A stretch of DNA of 64,000 nt from Ornatilinea apprima (GTDB taxonomy: Bacteria > Chloroflexota > Anaerolineae > Anaerolineales > Anaerolineaceae). Below the pieces are notes generated by a model. It saw nothing but the letters and a program-made list of their open reading frames with translations, was not told the DNA's origin and ran no database searches. Below, piece after piece: positions 1 to 8,024 of this stretch (position 1 is the stretch's first letter; the number at the start of each line of letters is the position of its first letter). The translations under genes and the position numbers were made by a program. The stretch lies in NCBI RefSeq assembly GCF_001306115.1, contig NZ_LGCL01000002.1, positions 62,001-126,000 on the forward strand, given 5' to 3'.

Positions 1-180
1 GGCTCGGCCTGTATGCTTGCCTGTGGAAACCAGAAGCGCACCGCTGGATACAAGCCGACCTTCGCCGCGAAGCAGTGCTTGCTCGATTAATGGATCTGGT
101 CCTAAATTTTCAAAAATCTTTCCTTTGGACGACAGCTCTACTTGGTTTAGTGGATTACCAGCCAAACCGGGCTGCTTCAT
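1..180 (-). CDS. pckA: Phosphoenolpyruvate carboxykinase (ATP), N-terminal part, cut by the window edge
   Basis: Reading from the ATG at 180 down to base 1 gives 60 codons without a stop. The translation carries the N-terminal PckA pattern: an 'LIEQALLRGEG' stretch followed by 'SGALLVSTGKHTGRA', which corresponds to the family's GAL-V-TG--TGRSPKDKF block. The enzyme converts oxaloacetate and ATP to phosphoenolpyruvate and CO2, or runs in reverse in fermenters that fix CO2. A clear Shine-Dalgarno (AGGAGAG, complement of 184-190) precedes the start. The gene follows the secreted lipoprotein at 206-2632 by 25 bp on the same strand. The catalytic core, including the P-loop, lies outside the window, so integrity cannot be judged. 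Confidence 0.85.
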   Translation of the reverse strand, partial: MKQPGLAGNPLNQVELSSKGKIFENLGPDPLIEQALLRGEGRLVSSGALLVSTGKHTGRA

Positions 181-205
181 ATGCTCTCCTTAAAGTTGTG
201 ATTGA

Positions 206-2632
206 TTATTGTAGACCTAATAGCCTTGGGAACCAATACCAGAGCGCGTTGGCGGCAGGCTTACCGAATACCGACGCGTTATCCAACTTTGTGATTAATC
301 CAGGCTCGAATCCGCGGCTGACGATGCCACTGACCCAGTCTTTACTGTTGACCGCGGTGAGTATGGCGTTGTAGACAGCAACCTGGTGGTCGAGGTTCGC
401 TGGCGTGGCAGCCTGACTACTGTACACAGACGGATATTGGAATGCGATAATAAATTCCTTGCCTTCGGTGTGGAGCGGCAGTAGCAGTTCTTCAATTTCT
501 TTATCCACTGCGGCGATAATTTCTGATGGTTCCGTACCATCTGTGGAGACAGAGGGGGCGTACAACGCATAAACACCATCAGTGGCGGCGATTAATTCGG
601 CGCTGGGGTCCACTGTGGTAGTGGGATCAATCGCCAGGTAGATTTTTCCCTCGTACCGCGCGCGCAGATTGGTAACCAGATTGTTCCACCATGAATTGAC
701 GTCAAATGGAATTTCGGGGCGGCTGCCATCCGGCAGAGTTCCACCATTCATCATGACAGAAACAGCCGGGTCACCAATGATCAGCGCGCTGGCATTGACC
801 ATACGTGCCAGGTCTGCCTGTGCGAGCAGGTATTTTTCATAGCGCTCAAACGCGACACTCCACCACACAGGCTCGCGATTTTCATCTATCCAAAATTCTT
901 CAGCCGGTTTCTGCAGCTCAATTTTCGGAAATACCATCACTTTCATTTGTTTGGCCGCAGTCCAGCTTGCTATTTGCGCCAATTCGAGCGGCGCAATGTG
1001 TTGGCCAGGGATAGCATGGAACAACGGATTGCCTACCTCGGTCATGGTTTGCACCGGGGAAAGAACAAGCCATCCTGCATTCAGGTCTTTGATGGATTTC
1101 AGCGCCGGGCCGAAATATGCCTGACTGAAAGGCGAATATTCTTTTACCAGTTCAACGCCGGTTATAAATCCTTCCGGGCGTGATTTGATCTCGATTTCGG
1201 GAACAGTTGTGGCTGCTTCCGTGTTATACATGGCGCTCCAGGCGGCGATGGTGTCTTGAATGGGCTCCGTTAGCGGCTGGACTGGTATTGACCGGCCGGT
1301 GGAGGGCACACCCGACGAATCTGCTTCCACACCCGAATCGCAATTGTCGTTCCGGCAATAGCGGTATTGCTGCAGGTATTGCAGCATTTGCTGCGGACCA
1401 TTCAGAATGTAGATCCACTGATTGTTGCCAAGCGGCCACATGGGAATTGGCGCGGACCAGCCAAAGGCGTTCAATTGGAGGGATACCGTGTCTGTCGCGG
1501 GGGTTGTATCTGGAGCAATCACTTTGAAGGTGATGGCATTATTGCTTTCTTCTGCGCCCCAGGCAGCAATTTCATCATCAATGGTGATATCTTCACCAGG
1601 GACGATGATGAAGCGCGAATAAGGCGCGCCAGAAGCGGATTGTTCGGCATTCCAGTACCCATCTCCCAGTGTGTATTTATATTCAATATACGCCCCAGCC
1701 GGCAATTGCATTGTTAGCTTGTAGGTGCCGTCTTCTTGCACCTGCATCAAAGGCGCGCGGGAGGCAATCGCACTCATCCCGCCCTGTAAATCACTGAATG
1801 TATTACCAAGGTTAAAGGTGCTGCCAATCACGCGAATGGGAAGACCGCTGATGCTGCCTGCGGGAACGGTGGCATGAAAAGTAACATTGACCAGTTTTTT
1901 TGCTTCCACTGCCAAAATGGCGGGGGTGGTGGCATTAATCGCAACAGTAGCTCCCTGTTGGAAAGTGGAATATTCGCCATTGATATGCTGGGCTACAATC
2001 AAGTGCGTACCGGGCTGCACACCTTCAAAAAGGAATGTTCCATCGGGAGCAGACAGCACCTGTTGGCCTGCAACGGTCACCAACATGTTAGGTACCGGCG
2101 CGCCTGTTTGCGCGTCTTTGGCGACGCCTTCTACCCGGCCATAGGCCGTGGGCGCGGGGTTGGGGGTATCATTCCAGGCAATCACCTGGTCTACCGTCTC
2201 AGAAGGGCCTGAAACAACATACTGGCGGTAGCGCACCACCTGGCTCAGGTTATTCAATTCTACCGCGGGCGGGTTACCATCTTTGCGATAGCGGTACTTG
2301 ATAACGCTACCCATGCGCAGAGGGATTTTGGTGATGTACGTGGTCGAATTTTGCTCTTCCATGCTGTAGCGGGTAGGGCGAAGCGCCAGCCCGGTGGTTT
2401 CATCGAGAATGTCCAGATATACCGGGGATTTGTTGGCGTCTTCTGGAACGATTACCTGAAAAATGATCTCGGCATAGTCTGCCTGATTAATTGTGCTTTG
2501 CGGTTTAGCTTCTTTTTCTTCTGGCGCGGCAGTGCCAGGAATTTGAAAAGGAATACAGGCATTCAACAAGAATACCAGAAGCAGTAAACCGCTGCTAATA
2601 CGGAGAATTTTGGATGGAGTGCGTTTCTGCAT
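206..2632 (-). CDS. Large secreted lipoprotein with starch-binding-like modules and a C-terminal TIM-barrel-like domain
   Basis: This 808-aa protein starts at the ATG at 2632, which has AGGAAA just upstream; an in-frame ATG 12 bp earlier lacks a good site. A basic N-terminus, hydrophobic segment and lipobox 'LLNAC' place the lipidated Cys near residue 26. After a low-complexity stretch come modules resembling CBM20-type folds (the 'IEYKYTLGDGYWNAE' type motif near residue 330), and a carboxypeptidase-regulatory-like repeat ('GRVEGVAKDAQTGAPVPNM') near residue 170. The C-terminal 300 residues ('VYALYAPS', 'IIAFQYPS') look like a glycoside-hydrolase-like barrel. I cannot assign catalytic residues or a substrate. 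Likely role: surface glycan binding or cleavage. It sits between nusB and pckA. Confidence 0.75.
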   Translation of the reverse strand: MQKRTPSKILRISSGLLLLVFLLNACIPFQIPGTAAPEEKEAKPQSTINQADYAEIIFQVIVPEDANKSPVYLDILDETTGLALRPTRYSMEEQNSTTYITKIPLRMGSVIKYRYRKDGNPPAVELNNLSQVVRYRQYVVSGPSETVDQVIAWNDTPNPAPTAYGRVEGVAKDAQTGAPVPNMLVTVAGQQVLSAPDGTFLFEGVQPGTHLIVAQHINGEYSTFQQGATVAINATTPAILAVEAKKLVNVTFHATVPAGSISGLPIRVIGSTFNLGNTFSDLQGGMSAIASRAPLMQVQEDGTYKLTMQLPAGAYIEYKYTLGDGYWNAEQSASGAPYSRFIIVPGEDITIDDEIAAWGAEESNNAITFKVIAPDTTPATDTVSLQLNAFGWSAPIPMWPLGNNQWIYILNGPQQMLQYLQQYRYCRNDNCDSGVEADSSGVPSTGRSIPVQPLTEPIQDTIAAWSAMYNTEAATTVPEIEIKSRPEGFITGVELVKEYSPFSQAYFGPALKSIKDLNAGWLVLSPVQTMTEVGNPLFHAIPGQHIAPLELAQIASWTAAKQMKVMVFPKIELQKPAEEFWIDENREPVWWSVAFERYEKYLLAQADLARMVNASALIIGDPAVSVMMNGGTLPDGSRPEIPFDVNSWWNNLVTNLRARYEGKIYLAIDPTTTVDPSAELIAATDGVYALYAPSVSTDGTEPSEIIAAVDKEIEELLLPLHTEGKEFIIAFQYPSVYSSQAATPANLDHQVAVYNAILTAVNSKDWVSGIVSRGFEPGLITKLDNASVFGKPAANALWYWFPRLLGLQ

Positions 2633-2714
2633 ATGTTTCCTCATATCTCAAAATGAGACCAGTTTATGCGGTTGTCAATGCAATAAATGTGCCGATTAAT
2701 TTCCCACAAGCCGG

Positions 2715-3158
2715 CTATTGTTTATCTGGTTTTGGCCCAAACGCAACATTAATCTCATTTTGTCGGGCGGCCAGGCTGCCAAGCACACCGTTCACAAAAC
2801 GGGGAGAGCTGTCGGATCCAAACATTTTTGCCAGTTCAATCGCCTCATTTATCGCGACTTTGATGGGAGTGCAGCCCTCCACAGCAAATTCCCACAAGGC
2901 CATGCGAATGATATTGCGATCAATTACTGCAACCTGGTCTAACGGCCATTCAGGGGCGTGCTGGGCGATGAAACTGTCCAGGGCTTGCATGATGGGATAG
3001 ACGCCAAAAATGAGCTGGCGCGAAAACTCTAGTAGCTCATCCTCTAAATGCGTGGTATTCAGATGTTCTTCAAACACTTCGCCCGGCATATGCCCGGAGA
3101 GATCGACTTCATACAATACCTGAAGGGCAAGGCTGCGCGCCTTTGTCCGTGACTTCAT
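2715..3158 (-). CDS. nusB: Transcription antitermination factor NusB
   Basis: The protein has 147 aa, the usual length for NusB. It opens with the family pattern 'SRTKARSLALQVLYEVDL' and contains 'VAVIDRNIIRMALWEF' and the C-terminal 'FVNGVLGSL' motif, which are the NusB fold signatures. NusB binds NusE (ribosomal protein S10) and boxA RNA to prevent premature termination of rRNA operons. It lies 6 bp downstream of the Asp23/Gls24 gene on the same strand; the asp23-nusB pairing is common in Gram-positive-like genomes. Both were probably transcribed together, perhaps from the -10 box near 3556. Confidence 0.95.
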   Translation of the reverse strand: MKSRTKARSLALQVLYEVDLSGHMPGEVFEEHLNTTHLEDELLEFSRQLIFGVYPIMQALDSFIAQHAPEWPLDQVAVIDRNIIRMALWEFAVEGCTPIKVAINEAIELAKMFGSDSSPRFVNGVLGSLAARQNEINVAFGPKPDKQ

Positions 3159-3164
3159 AGGGAT

Positions 3165-3521
3165 TTACTCTTTACTGGGTTGAGGATACTTAATGTCTTC
3201 AATGTGGACATTGATTTTTCCGATTTCCATGCCGACCAATTCAGAAATAGCGCGAGATACTTTCGATTGAATTTGGCGCCCAACATTACGGACGTTGACG
3301 TCATTGTCTAGAATGACATACAAGTCGGCGTAAACGGTATTGTTTTCGACATCCAAAACCACACCTTCGTCTGCTCCTTTTTTGAACAGATTGTCCAGCC
3401 TTACCGGGGCAGTGGTGAGGGAATGTACGCCTGTAACACTCAGCGCGGTCAATTTAATCGTAGTGATTAATACCTCAGGCGCGATGGTGGTTTTTCCTAA
3501 AGAGGGGGTTAGGTCGCTCAT
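3165..3521 (-). CDS. Asp23/Gls24 family envelope-stress protein
   Basis: The 118-aa product starts at the ATG at 3521, preceded by GGGAG. It carries the Asp23 family features: 'TTIAPEVLITTIKLTALSVTGVHSL' at the N-terminus, a central 'NTVYADLYVILDNDVNVRNVGRQIQ' stretch, and 'NVHIEDIKY' near the end (motifs abbreviated in meaning, spread over residues 10-110). Family members are small cytoplasmic proteins associated with the membrane and cell-envelope stress. A longer in-frame reading to 3848 runs into the MFS gene on another frame and was discarded. The stop is 6 bp from nusB. Confidence 0.9.
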   Translation of the reverse strand: MSDLTPSLGKTTIAPEVLITTIKLTALSVTGVHSLTTAPVRLDNLFKKGADEGVVLDVENNTVYADLYVILDNDVNVRNVGRQIQSKVSRAISELVGMEIGKINVHIEDIKYPQPSKE

Positions 3522-3555
3522 AATGACTCCCGTCCATTCAAATAAATGTTTTTTT

Positions 3556-3561
3556 ATTATA
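3556..3561 (-). promoter_or_regulatory. Candidate -10 box for asp23-nusB
   Basis: The minus strand reads TATAAT at 3561-3556, about 35 bp before the asp23 ATG and inside the 61-bp gap after the MFS gene. No convincing -35 hexamer stands 16-18 bp upstream, so this is a weak call resting on the -10 match and position. Confidence 0.35.
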
Positions 3562-3582
3562 ACCCATCCTGCATCGAATAAG

Positions 3583-5025
3583 TTATGCCTGTTTGACACT
3601 GCGCAAGCAGGCAACCGAAAGCAGGAACAGGATGCCGTAAATGGCGAACAAGGCCACATAGCCCAATCCGGGGGTTTGTGGCACCAACACAGTGAAATAA
3701 TCGGCAATTGGGCCGCCGATATACGCGCCAACCGCGCCCGCGCCGGCCCCTGCCAGGTTGGAGATTCCCAAGTAGCGTCCCGCTTCTTCTTTTGGGGCAA
3801 TTTCTGTTCCCAGCGCCCAATTGGCTGAGTAAAAGAATCCAGTGCCAATACCGATGAAGCTGCCGCCGATAAACACGGTGGTCAAATCAGGCGCGAATAT
3901 GACCAATACCGTTCCAAGGGCCGCCATCAGGCCGGCAGCGGCAACGATCTTTCTGGACCCAAAGCGATCGGTGAGCCAACCGCTGGGCAGAGCAGATAGC
4001 AGAATGAATACACCAACAATCATGGTGAGTTGGGCTGCGGGCGCGGCAGCTTGCTCGGCAACAAAACCAAATTTCCCTTGAAGAAAATAGACCATAAAGC
4101 TGACCATTCCTGTGGACCCGACAAGGAATGCAAGGCGGTTGATTACCCACCAATTGAAGGCGGATTTGTGCGCGTTGGCATCGCCAATGCCCAGCCGCGT
4201 GCTGGCACTGACCCCCACCGCGATGGCTAAAGCCATGGCAAGAAAGCCAACAACCGAAATGGTGGCAAGGTTTAAGAAATCACTTGTAAAGGCCAGGAAG
4301 GCAGACAACCATTTGATCAATTCTCCCATGCCCAAGATAATGGCTGTGAACAGGGCAGTCATGCTTACCAGCCGCAAGAACGGTTTCCAATCCAGGCTCA
4401 GGGCATTGGAATCCAGGGAAGACTTTTCCGGCGCGAACATGGCGATGATCATTGCCACCAATAAGATCGCGATTAATACAAATAACCCAGCCCACAGATT
4501 GCCAGCGCCGACCAGCTTGCCTATCGTCATCGAAACGAGAATCACTGGGAGTGGCACTTCCAGGATGGCCTTGATGGCGGAGTAACGTCCGCGCATATTT
4601 TCCGGCACCAGGTCGGGGATCAGACCTTGCACCGCGCCGTGGCCGGTGTTGGCGCCCACTTGCTGTAGGATGACCAGGCCAAACAGCACCCAATATCCGG
4701 TTAAGCCTTCCATGCCAGCAACAAAGCCAATCAGCAGCACAACCAATATCACGCCAAGCGTGCCAATAAAAATGAATGGCCTGCGTTTGCCATATTTCGA
4801 TTGGTGGCGGTCAGAAAGCATCCCCATCAGCGATTGGACCAGTAAAGCCATCATCAATGACCAAAGACGAAGGTTTCCATAATAAGTTCCCTTTAAGTTC
4901 TCACCCACAAACTGCTGGACCAACAAGGGGAGGATCAGGGGTGCCATGGTCTGTGACAGAGCAGATAGGCCCAAAAAATAGATGTTGATGGTGATGGTAT
5001 CGAACCAGCGCAGCGGTCGTTCCAT
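3583..5025 (-). CDS. MFS transporter, GPH/SLC45-like sugar porter
   Basis: A 480-aa protein with about 12 hydrophobic segments. The loop after the second or third segment reads 'SDRHQSKYGKRRPFI', the conserved pattern of glycoside/pentoside/hexuronide and SLC45-type sugar transporters; a second copy-like motif 'LTDRFGSRK' follows segment 8, as expected for the duplicated MFS fold. An AGGAGG-type site (complement of 5035-5040) precedes the ATG. It starts 17 bp after the larA-like gene and is likely in the same transcript. Substrate is unknown; a hydroxy-acid or sugar is possible, but linkage to LarA is only positional. Confidence 0.85.
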   Translation of the reverse strand: MERPLRWFDTITINIYFLGLSALSQTMAPLILPLLVQQFVGENLKGTYYGNLRLWSLMMALLVQSLMGMLSDRHQSKYGKRRPFIFIGTLGVILVVLLIGFVAGMEGLTGYWVLFGLVILQQVGANTGHGAVQGLIPDLVPENMRGRYSAIKAILEVPLPVILVSMTIGKLVGAGNLWAGLFVLIAILLVAMIIAMFAPEKSSLDSNALSLDWKPFLRLVSMTALFTAIILGMGELIKWLSAFLAFTSDFLNLATISVVGFLAMALAIAVGVSASTRLGIGDANAHKSAFNWWVINRLAFLVGSTGMVSFMVYFLQGKFGFVAEQAAAPAAQLTMIVGVFILLSALPSGWLTDRFGSRKIVAAAGLMAALGTVLVIFAPDLTTVFIGGSFIGIGTGFFYSANWALGTEIAPKEEAGRYLGISNLAGAGAGAVGAYIGGPIADYFTVLVPQTPGLGYVALFAIYGILFLLSVACLRSVKQA

Positions 5026-5042
5026 GGTTTGATTCCTCCAGA

Positions 5043-6290
5043 TTATGTCATCAAAATCGGGATTGTATTTGTGGCTTTGGGCAGCACAGCGACAAGGGGA
5101 TTCTCCAATTGAATCATAGCAACCGCTTCGGCTAAGGATCGAGCGGGGGTGAGGAGTAGCTCGTTCACCTGCTGTGGTGGCATGTCCGAAACGAGGATAA
5201 TGTTGAACCGTATCCCTTCGCGGGCGAATTGGAGGGCTTTATGCGGCCCAACCGAGAAACCGGTTTGGCGAAATTGATCAAACACATCCTGCCAATTGCG
5301 CATGCCACGCATGGTTTGCACATATGAATCGCTGCCGGCGCCTTCTTCGCACGCTGTGAAGAGTATGATGGTGCCGCCAGGCCGGGTGATTTGCGCCGCG
5401 TGTGTCAATGCCTTTTGGGACTGATACAGATTGATGTCCTTGGGAAAACCACCTGCAGAGGCAATCACTACATCGTATTGCTGGTTTACCTGCACCTGGC
5501 AAACTTCTCGAGAAAGCGGCACGCCTTTACGCATCACCGCGCGCGGAGTCCCCGCCAATGCGTGAATAATTTGTCGCTGATCATTCATGATGATATTGAG
5601 AGCCAGGTCAATTTTCATCAGATCACCAATCTCTTCCACATCGCGGCGCATCGGATTCTCTTCATACAAGCCCATTCTGGCATCGGGGTGGAGTAGCATC
5701 TTGTGGTTGGCGTTGATCGTTTCGCGGCTGGTAAGGCCAATTGCCGCGCTCTTTGCGCCGCCAGAAAAGCCCATAAAGTGGTGTGGTTCGATATTTCCGA
5801 TCACAATCCGACGGTCGGCAGCCATAAAATGGCGGTTCGCCAGGACGGGCGTTCCAGCCAGGGTGATACCTAATTGCACAAGATTGTGAATGTTATCACA
5901 ATCGTGTGAGCTGACATAGCAGGCATTCAGCACCGCCGAAGGAAGGATATTGGAAAATTCGTCTACCTTCATGGGAACATGCGTGCCGCTGGCGATGATC
6001 AGGTGAACCTGAGCCGGGAAAACCCCACAGCTTTCCAGCTTCTTCAGTAGGGGAGGGAGGAGTAGATCGTGCGGTACCGGGCGAGTTTTATCGTTCACTG
6101 CAATAGCGACAGTTTTGGCACCAATGAAACTGTCAAAGGAAAATCCCTCAAGCGGCTCATCCAAAGCGCGTTGAATTTCTTCAGCGGGATTGAGGCAGCC
6201 TAACACAACTGGCGGGTTGATCACGTCAATCCGCCAGTTTTCTGGTAGCTGGGCCTGCAAGGTAGTGCGTCCGTAAGCTAATTTGATCAT
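5043..6290 (-). CDS. LarA-family nickel-pincer lactate racemase homologue
   Basis: The 415-aa length matches LarA. The three motifs that hold the nickel-pincer cofactor and catalytic histidines in the Lactobacillus enzyme are visible: 'IASGTHVPM', 'EPHHFMGFSGGAKS' (metal His and the cofactor-linking Lys) and 'NHKMLL'. LarA interconverts D- and L-lactate; the family also holds racemases and epimerases for other 2-hydroxy acids, so lactate is not certain. The cofactor makers LarB, LarC and LarE are not in the window. The gene lies 12 bp after the GyrA-CTD gene and 17 bp before the MFS gene, with no clear Shine-Dalgarno, so translational coupling is likely. Confidence 0.88.
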   Translation of the reverse strand: MIKLAYGRTTLQAQLPENWRIDVINPPVVLGCLNPAEEIQRALDEPLEGFSFDSFIGAKTVAIAVNDKTRPVPHDLLLPPLLKKLESCGVFPAQVHLIIASGTHVPMKVDEFSNILPSAVLNACYVSSHDCDNIHNLVQLGITLAGTPVLANRHFMAADRRIVIGNIEPHHFMGFSGGAKSAAIGLTSRETINANHKMLLHPDARMGLYEENPMRRDVEEIGDLMKIDLALNIIMNDQRQIIHALAGTPRAVMRKGVPLSREVCQVQVNQQYDVVIASAGGFPKDINLYQSQKALTHAAQITRPGGTIILFTACEEGAGSDSYVQTMRGMRNWQDVFDQFRQTGFSVGPHKALQFAREGIRFNIILVSDMPPQQVNELLLTPARSLAEAVAMIQLENPLVAVLPKATNTIPILMT

Positions 6291-6302
6291 ATTGATTTTG
6301 GA

Positions 6303-7343
6303 CTAACTTTTGGCGATGGCAATCACTTCGTCCGCCCTCAGTGACATGCAATTAACGCCCTGAACCACACCGGTGGTCTCTGGCACGTCGCTGATATGGA
6401 ACCGAATAATCTTGGATAATTTGGAAATCAGAAAGATATCTGCATCCGCTTCAGCCAGCAGCGCGCCGGCGACTTTATCAGATTTGATCACGATTTTCCC
6501 GCTGCCGCCCGCGGACTTGTTCGGGGCAAAGCCGGACATCAACCGGATGGTACCTTTGCCGTCCGCACCGATCACCAGTACGCCGTCGTCTTCATTCACG
6601 GAGACGACAGAAACCACTTCGTCTCCGTCACTTAATTTGATTGCCTGCGTTCCCTGCGGATTGACAATCTTTTCGCTAAAGCGAATCCCCATGCCGTTGC
6701 GAGTAACAACAAAAAGATCGGCATCGCCGGTTGTCCAGCAAACAGAAGCCAGGGGTCCAAAGTCTTCGAACTTGTACATGGCCGTGCCCGGCTTCATGTG
6801 CTCTCCGAAAAGGTGGTGGCGCAGGCAGCGGACTTTTCCGCTTTTGCTGATCAGAGCGATGTAGCCCGCGGCTTGTTCGGGCAGGGCGGCGGTAATTGTC
6901 TCTCCAGGCGTCAAATTTATTTTGGAAGATAGATATTCACCTTTGGAGCGAATTTGATGGGCTTCCAATTTTGTTACAGGAAGGCGGTAAGCTTTCGCGT
7001 GATCGGAAAAAAGGATCAGGGTATGCGGTTCGTCGGCGATGACCACCAAAGTGGGATGATCGTTCTGATCAGTTTCGATATCAAAGACGCCAATTCCGCC
7101 GCGGCGCTGGCGGGTGTACTCGCCACGATTGGTTCGCTTAACTGCGCCTTTCTGGCTGAAGGTGACCAGGTTAAAAGACGTTGGCGGTTCTTTGTAATCT
7201 ACCGGGGATAAATCTGCTTTGTCCTCCAAAACCGTGGTGGCGCGCTGGTCTCTTTTGCCTTTGAGCCTGGCCAGTTCGCTTTCCAGATATTCAATATATT
7301 GAATCACATCCACCGGGATATGATCTATCGGAGGTCGTTCCAT
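6303..7343 (-). CDS. Stand-alone GyrA/ParC C-terminal beta-propeller protein
   Basis: This 346-aa protein has a short helical N-terminus (residues 8-35, 'YIEYLESELARLK'), then repeated blades of the DNA gyrase A C-terminal type, such as 'LVTFSQKGAVKRT', 'YIALISKSGKVRCL', 'LFVVTRNGMGIRF', 'VLVIGADGKGTIRL' and 'IFLISKLSKIIRF'. A GyrA-box-like motif 'RQRRGGIG' lies near residue 80. The winged-helix and breakage-reunion domains with the active Tyr are missing, so it cannot cut DNA. In gyrase this domain wraps DNA; here it may bind or wrap DNA alone or partner a topoisomerase. Start has a good AAGGAG site. Not a truncation scar: the N-terminus is clean and has its own ribosome site. Confidence 0.88.
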   Translation of the reverse strand: MERPPIDHIPVDVIQYIEYLESELARLKGKRDQRATTVLEDKADLSPVDYKEPPTSFNLVTFSQKGAVKRTNRGEYTRQRRGGIGVFDIETDQNDHPTLVVIADEPHTLILFSDHAKAYRLPVTKLEAHQIRSKGEYLSSKINLTPGETITAALPEQAAGYIALISKSGKVRCLRHHLFGEHMKPGTAMYKFEDFGPLASVCWTTGDADLFVVTRNGMGIRFSEKIVNPQGTQAIKLSDGDEVVSVVSVNEDDGVLVIGADGKGTIRLMSGFAPNKSAGGSGKIVIKSDKVAGALLAEADADIFLISKLSKIIRFHISDVPETTGVVQGVNCMSLRADEVIAIAKS

Positions 7344-7535
7344 GCCTGCTCCTTGGCGATTTTCTCAATACTCAATGAAAATAATTGTATCATCCTTTTC
7401 TGGACGCTATGCGTTCATTCTACACAGCCACTCATCAAATTGGTGGTGGTATGTCTGGCATCGATTGCAGCCAAATTTGCGTTTAGCTATTGGGTTCGCA
7501 AACCGCTCAGGCTATGAAGAACAGCATTGTGATCC

Positions 7536-7567
7536 AAAAGACTTCCCTGAAAAATGGGAGTCTTTTT
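7536..7567. terminator. Hairpin resembling a bidirectional intrinsic terminator
   Basis: AAAAGACTTCCC pairs with GGGAGTCTTTTT across a 7-nt loop, with one T bulged. The stem is flanked by A-run and T-run, so it could stop transcription in both directions. No gene lies directly upstream on either strand, so it could end a short unannotated transcript between 7390 and 7535, or simply insulate the divergent genes. Confidence 0.5.
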
Positions 7568-7779
7568 CCGCTGCCACCACTTCTCAATTCAGGGATAGAA
7601 TCTGTCCTCAGCGTGTGGGGTAGGGGAGAGCCTTAACTTAATCTCCAGATTTTTTAAAGCGCTGCTACGACTCATTTGTCAACCTGATACGAAATACTGG
7701 AAACAAGTCTCAGGTTGGCCTTGAATGACTTTTCGGATGAGAATTATCAGAAGGGTGGCATTGATTTAGTAATATGATT

Positions 7780-7799
7780 TCGATAAGTATTATTATCGA
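7780..7799. repeat. Perfect 7-bp inverted repeat, possible operator
   Basis: TCGATAA at 7780-7786 and TTATCGA at 7793-7799 with a 6-bp AT-rich spacer. The symmetry fits a dimeric regulator site, but no protein can be named and the distance to the histidine kinase start (225 bp) is large. Confidence 0.3.
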
Positions 7800-7991
7800 T
7801 ACCATAGTGTTTTTTGGAATTTTAATTGAAATTCCATTGAAACGGCCTTTTTATTGTTACTTATTCCGCTAGCCACAGCATCCTTCCATCTGATAGCTGT
7901 TTCTGAGCTACAACCTCCTAGTTGTGGTAAACAGACCAAATAACCTGCCGCTGCGACATTGACAGAGCATGCGCAAAATCCCAACCGAGTG

Positions 7992-8000
7992 TGCTACAAT
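7992..8000 (+). promoter_or_regulatory. Extended -10 promoter for the histidine kinase
   Basis: TGCTACAAT is an extended -10 element (TGn plus TACAAT) ending 24 bp before the chosen ATG at 8025. No -35 match is needed or seen. Position and match support it; it is not tested. Confidence 0.4.
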
Positions 8001-8024
8001 CTTCACCAGAAAGATGGCGAAAGA

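Larger units (their letters stand above)
7344..8024. other. 681-bp intergenic region between divergent genes
   Basis: No convincing coding sequence is visible on either strand. It holds a TACAAT-like -10 for the GyrA-CTD gene (minus strand, 7389-7384), a hairpin with T-runs at 7536-7567, a perfect 7-bp inverted repeat TCGATAA/TTATCGA at 7780-7799, and an extended -10 for the histidine kinase at 7992-8000. The middle (7570-7770) shows nothing recognisable. Confidence 0.6.

Noticed and set aside
3522..3848. N-terminal extension of the Asp23 protein
   Set aside because: It overlaps the MFS coding sequence in another frame, and the family start matches the ATG at 3521.
4112..4585. 157-codon open frame on the plus strand
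   Set aside because: Lies wholly opposite the MFS gene, with no recognisable family and a biased composition expected of an antisense shadow.
7485..7510. tRNA-like T-arm (GGGTTCGCAAACC)
   Set aside because: The stem is too short, and no acceptor, anticodon or D arm can be drawn around it.
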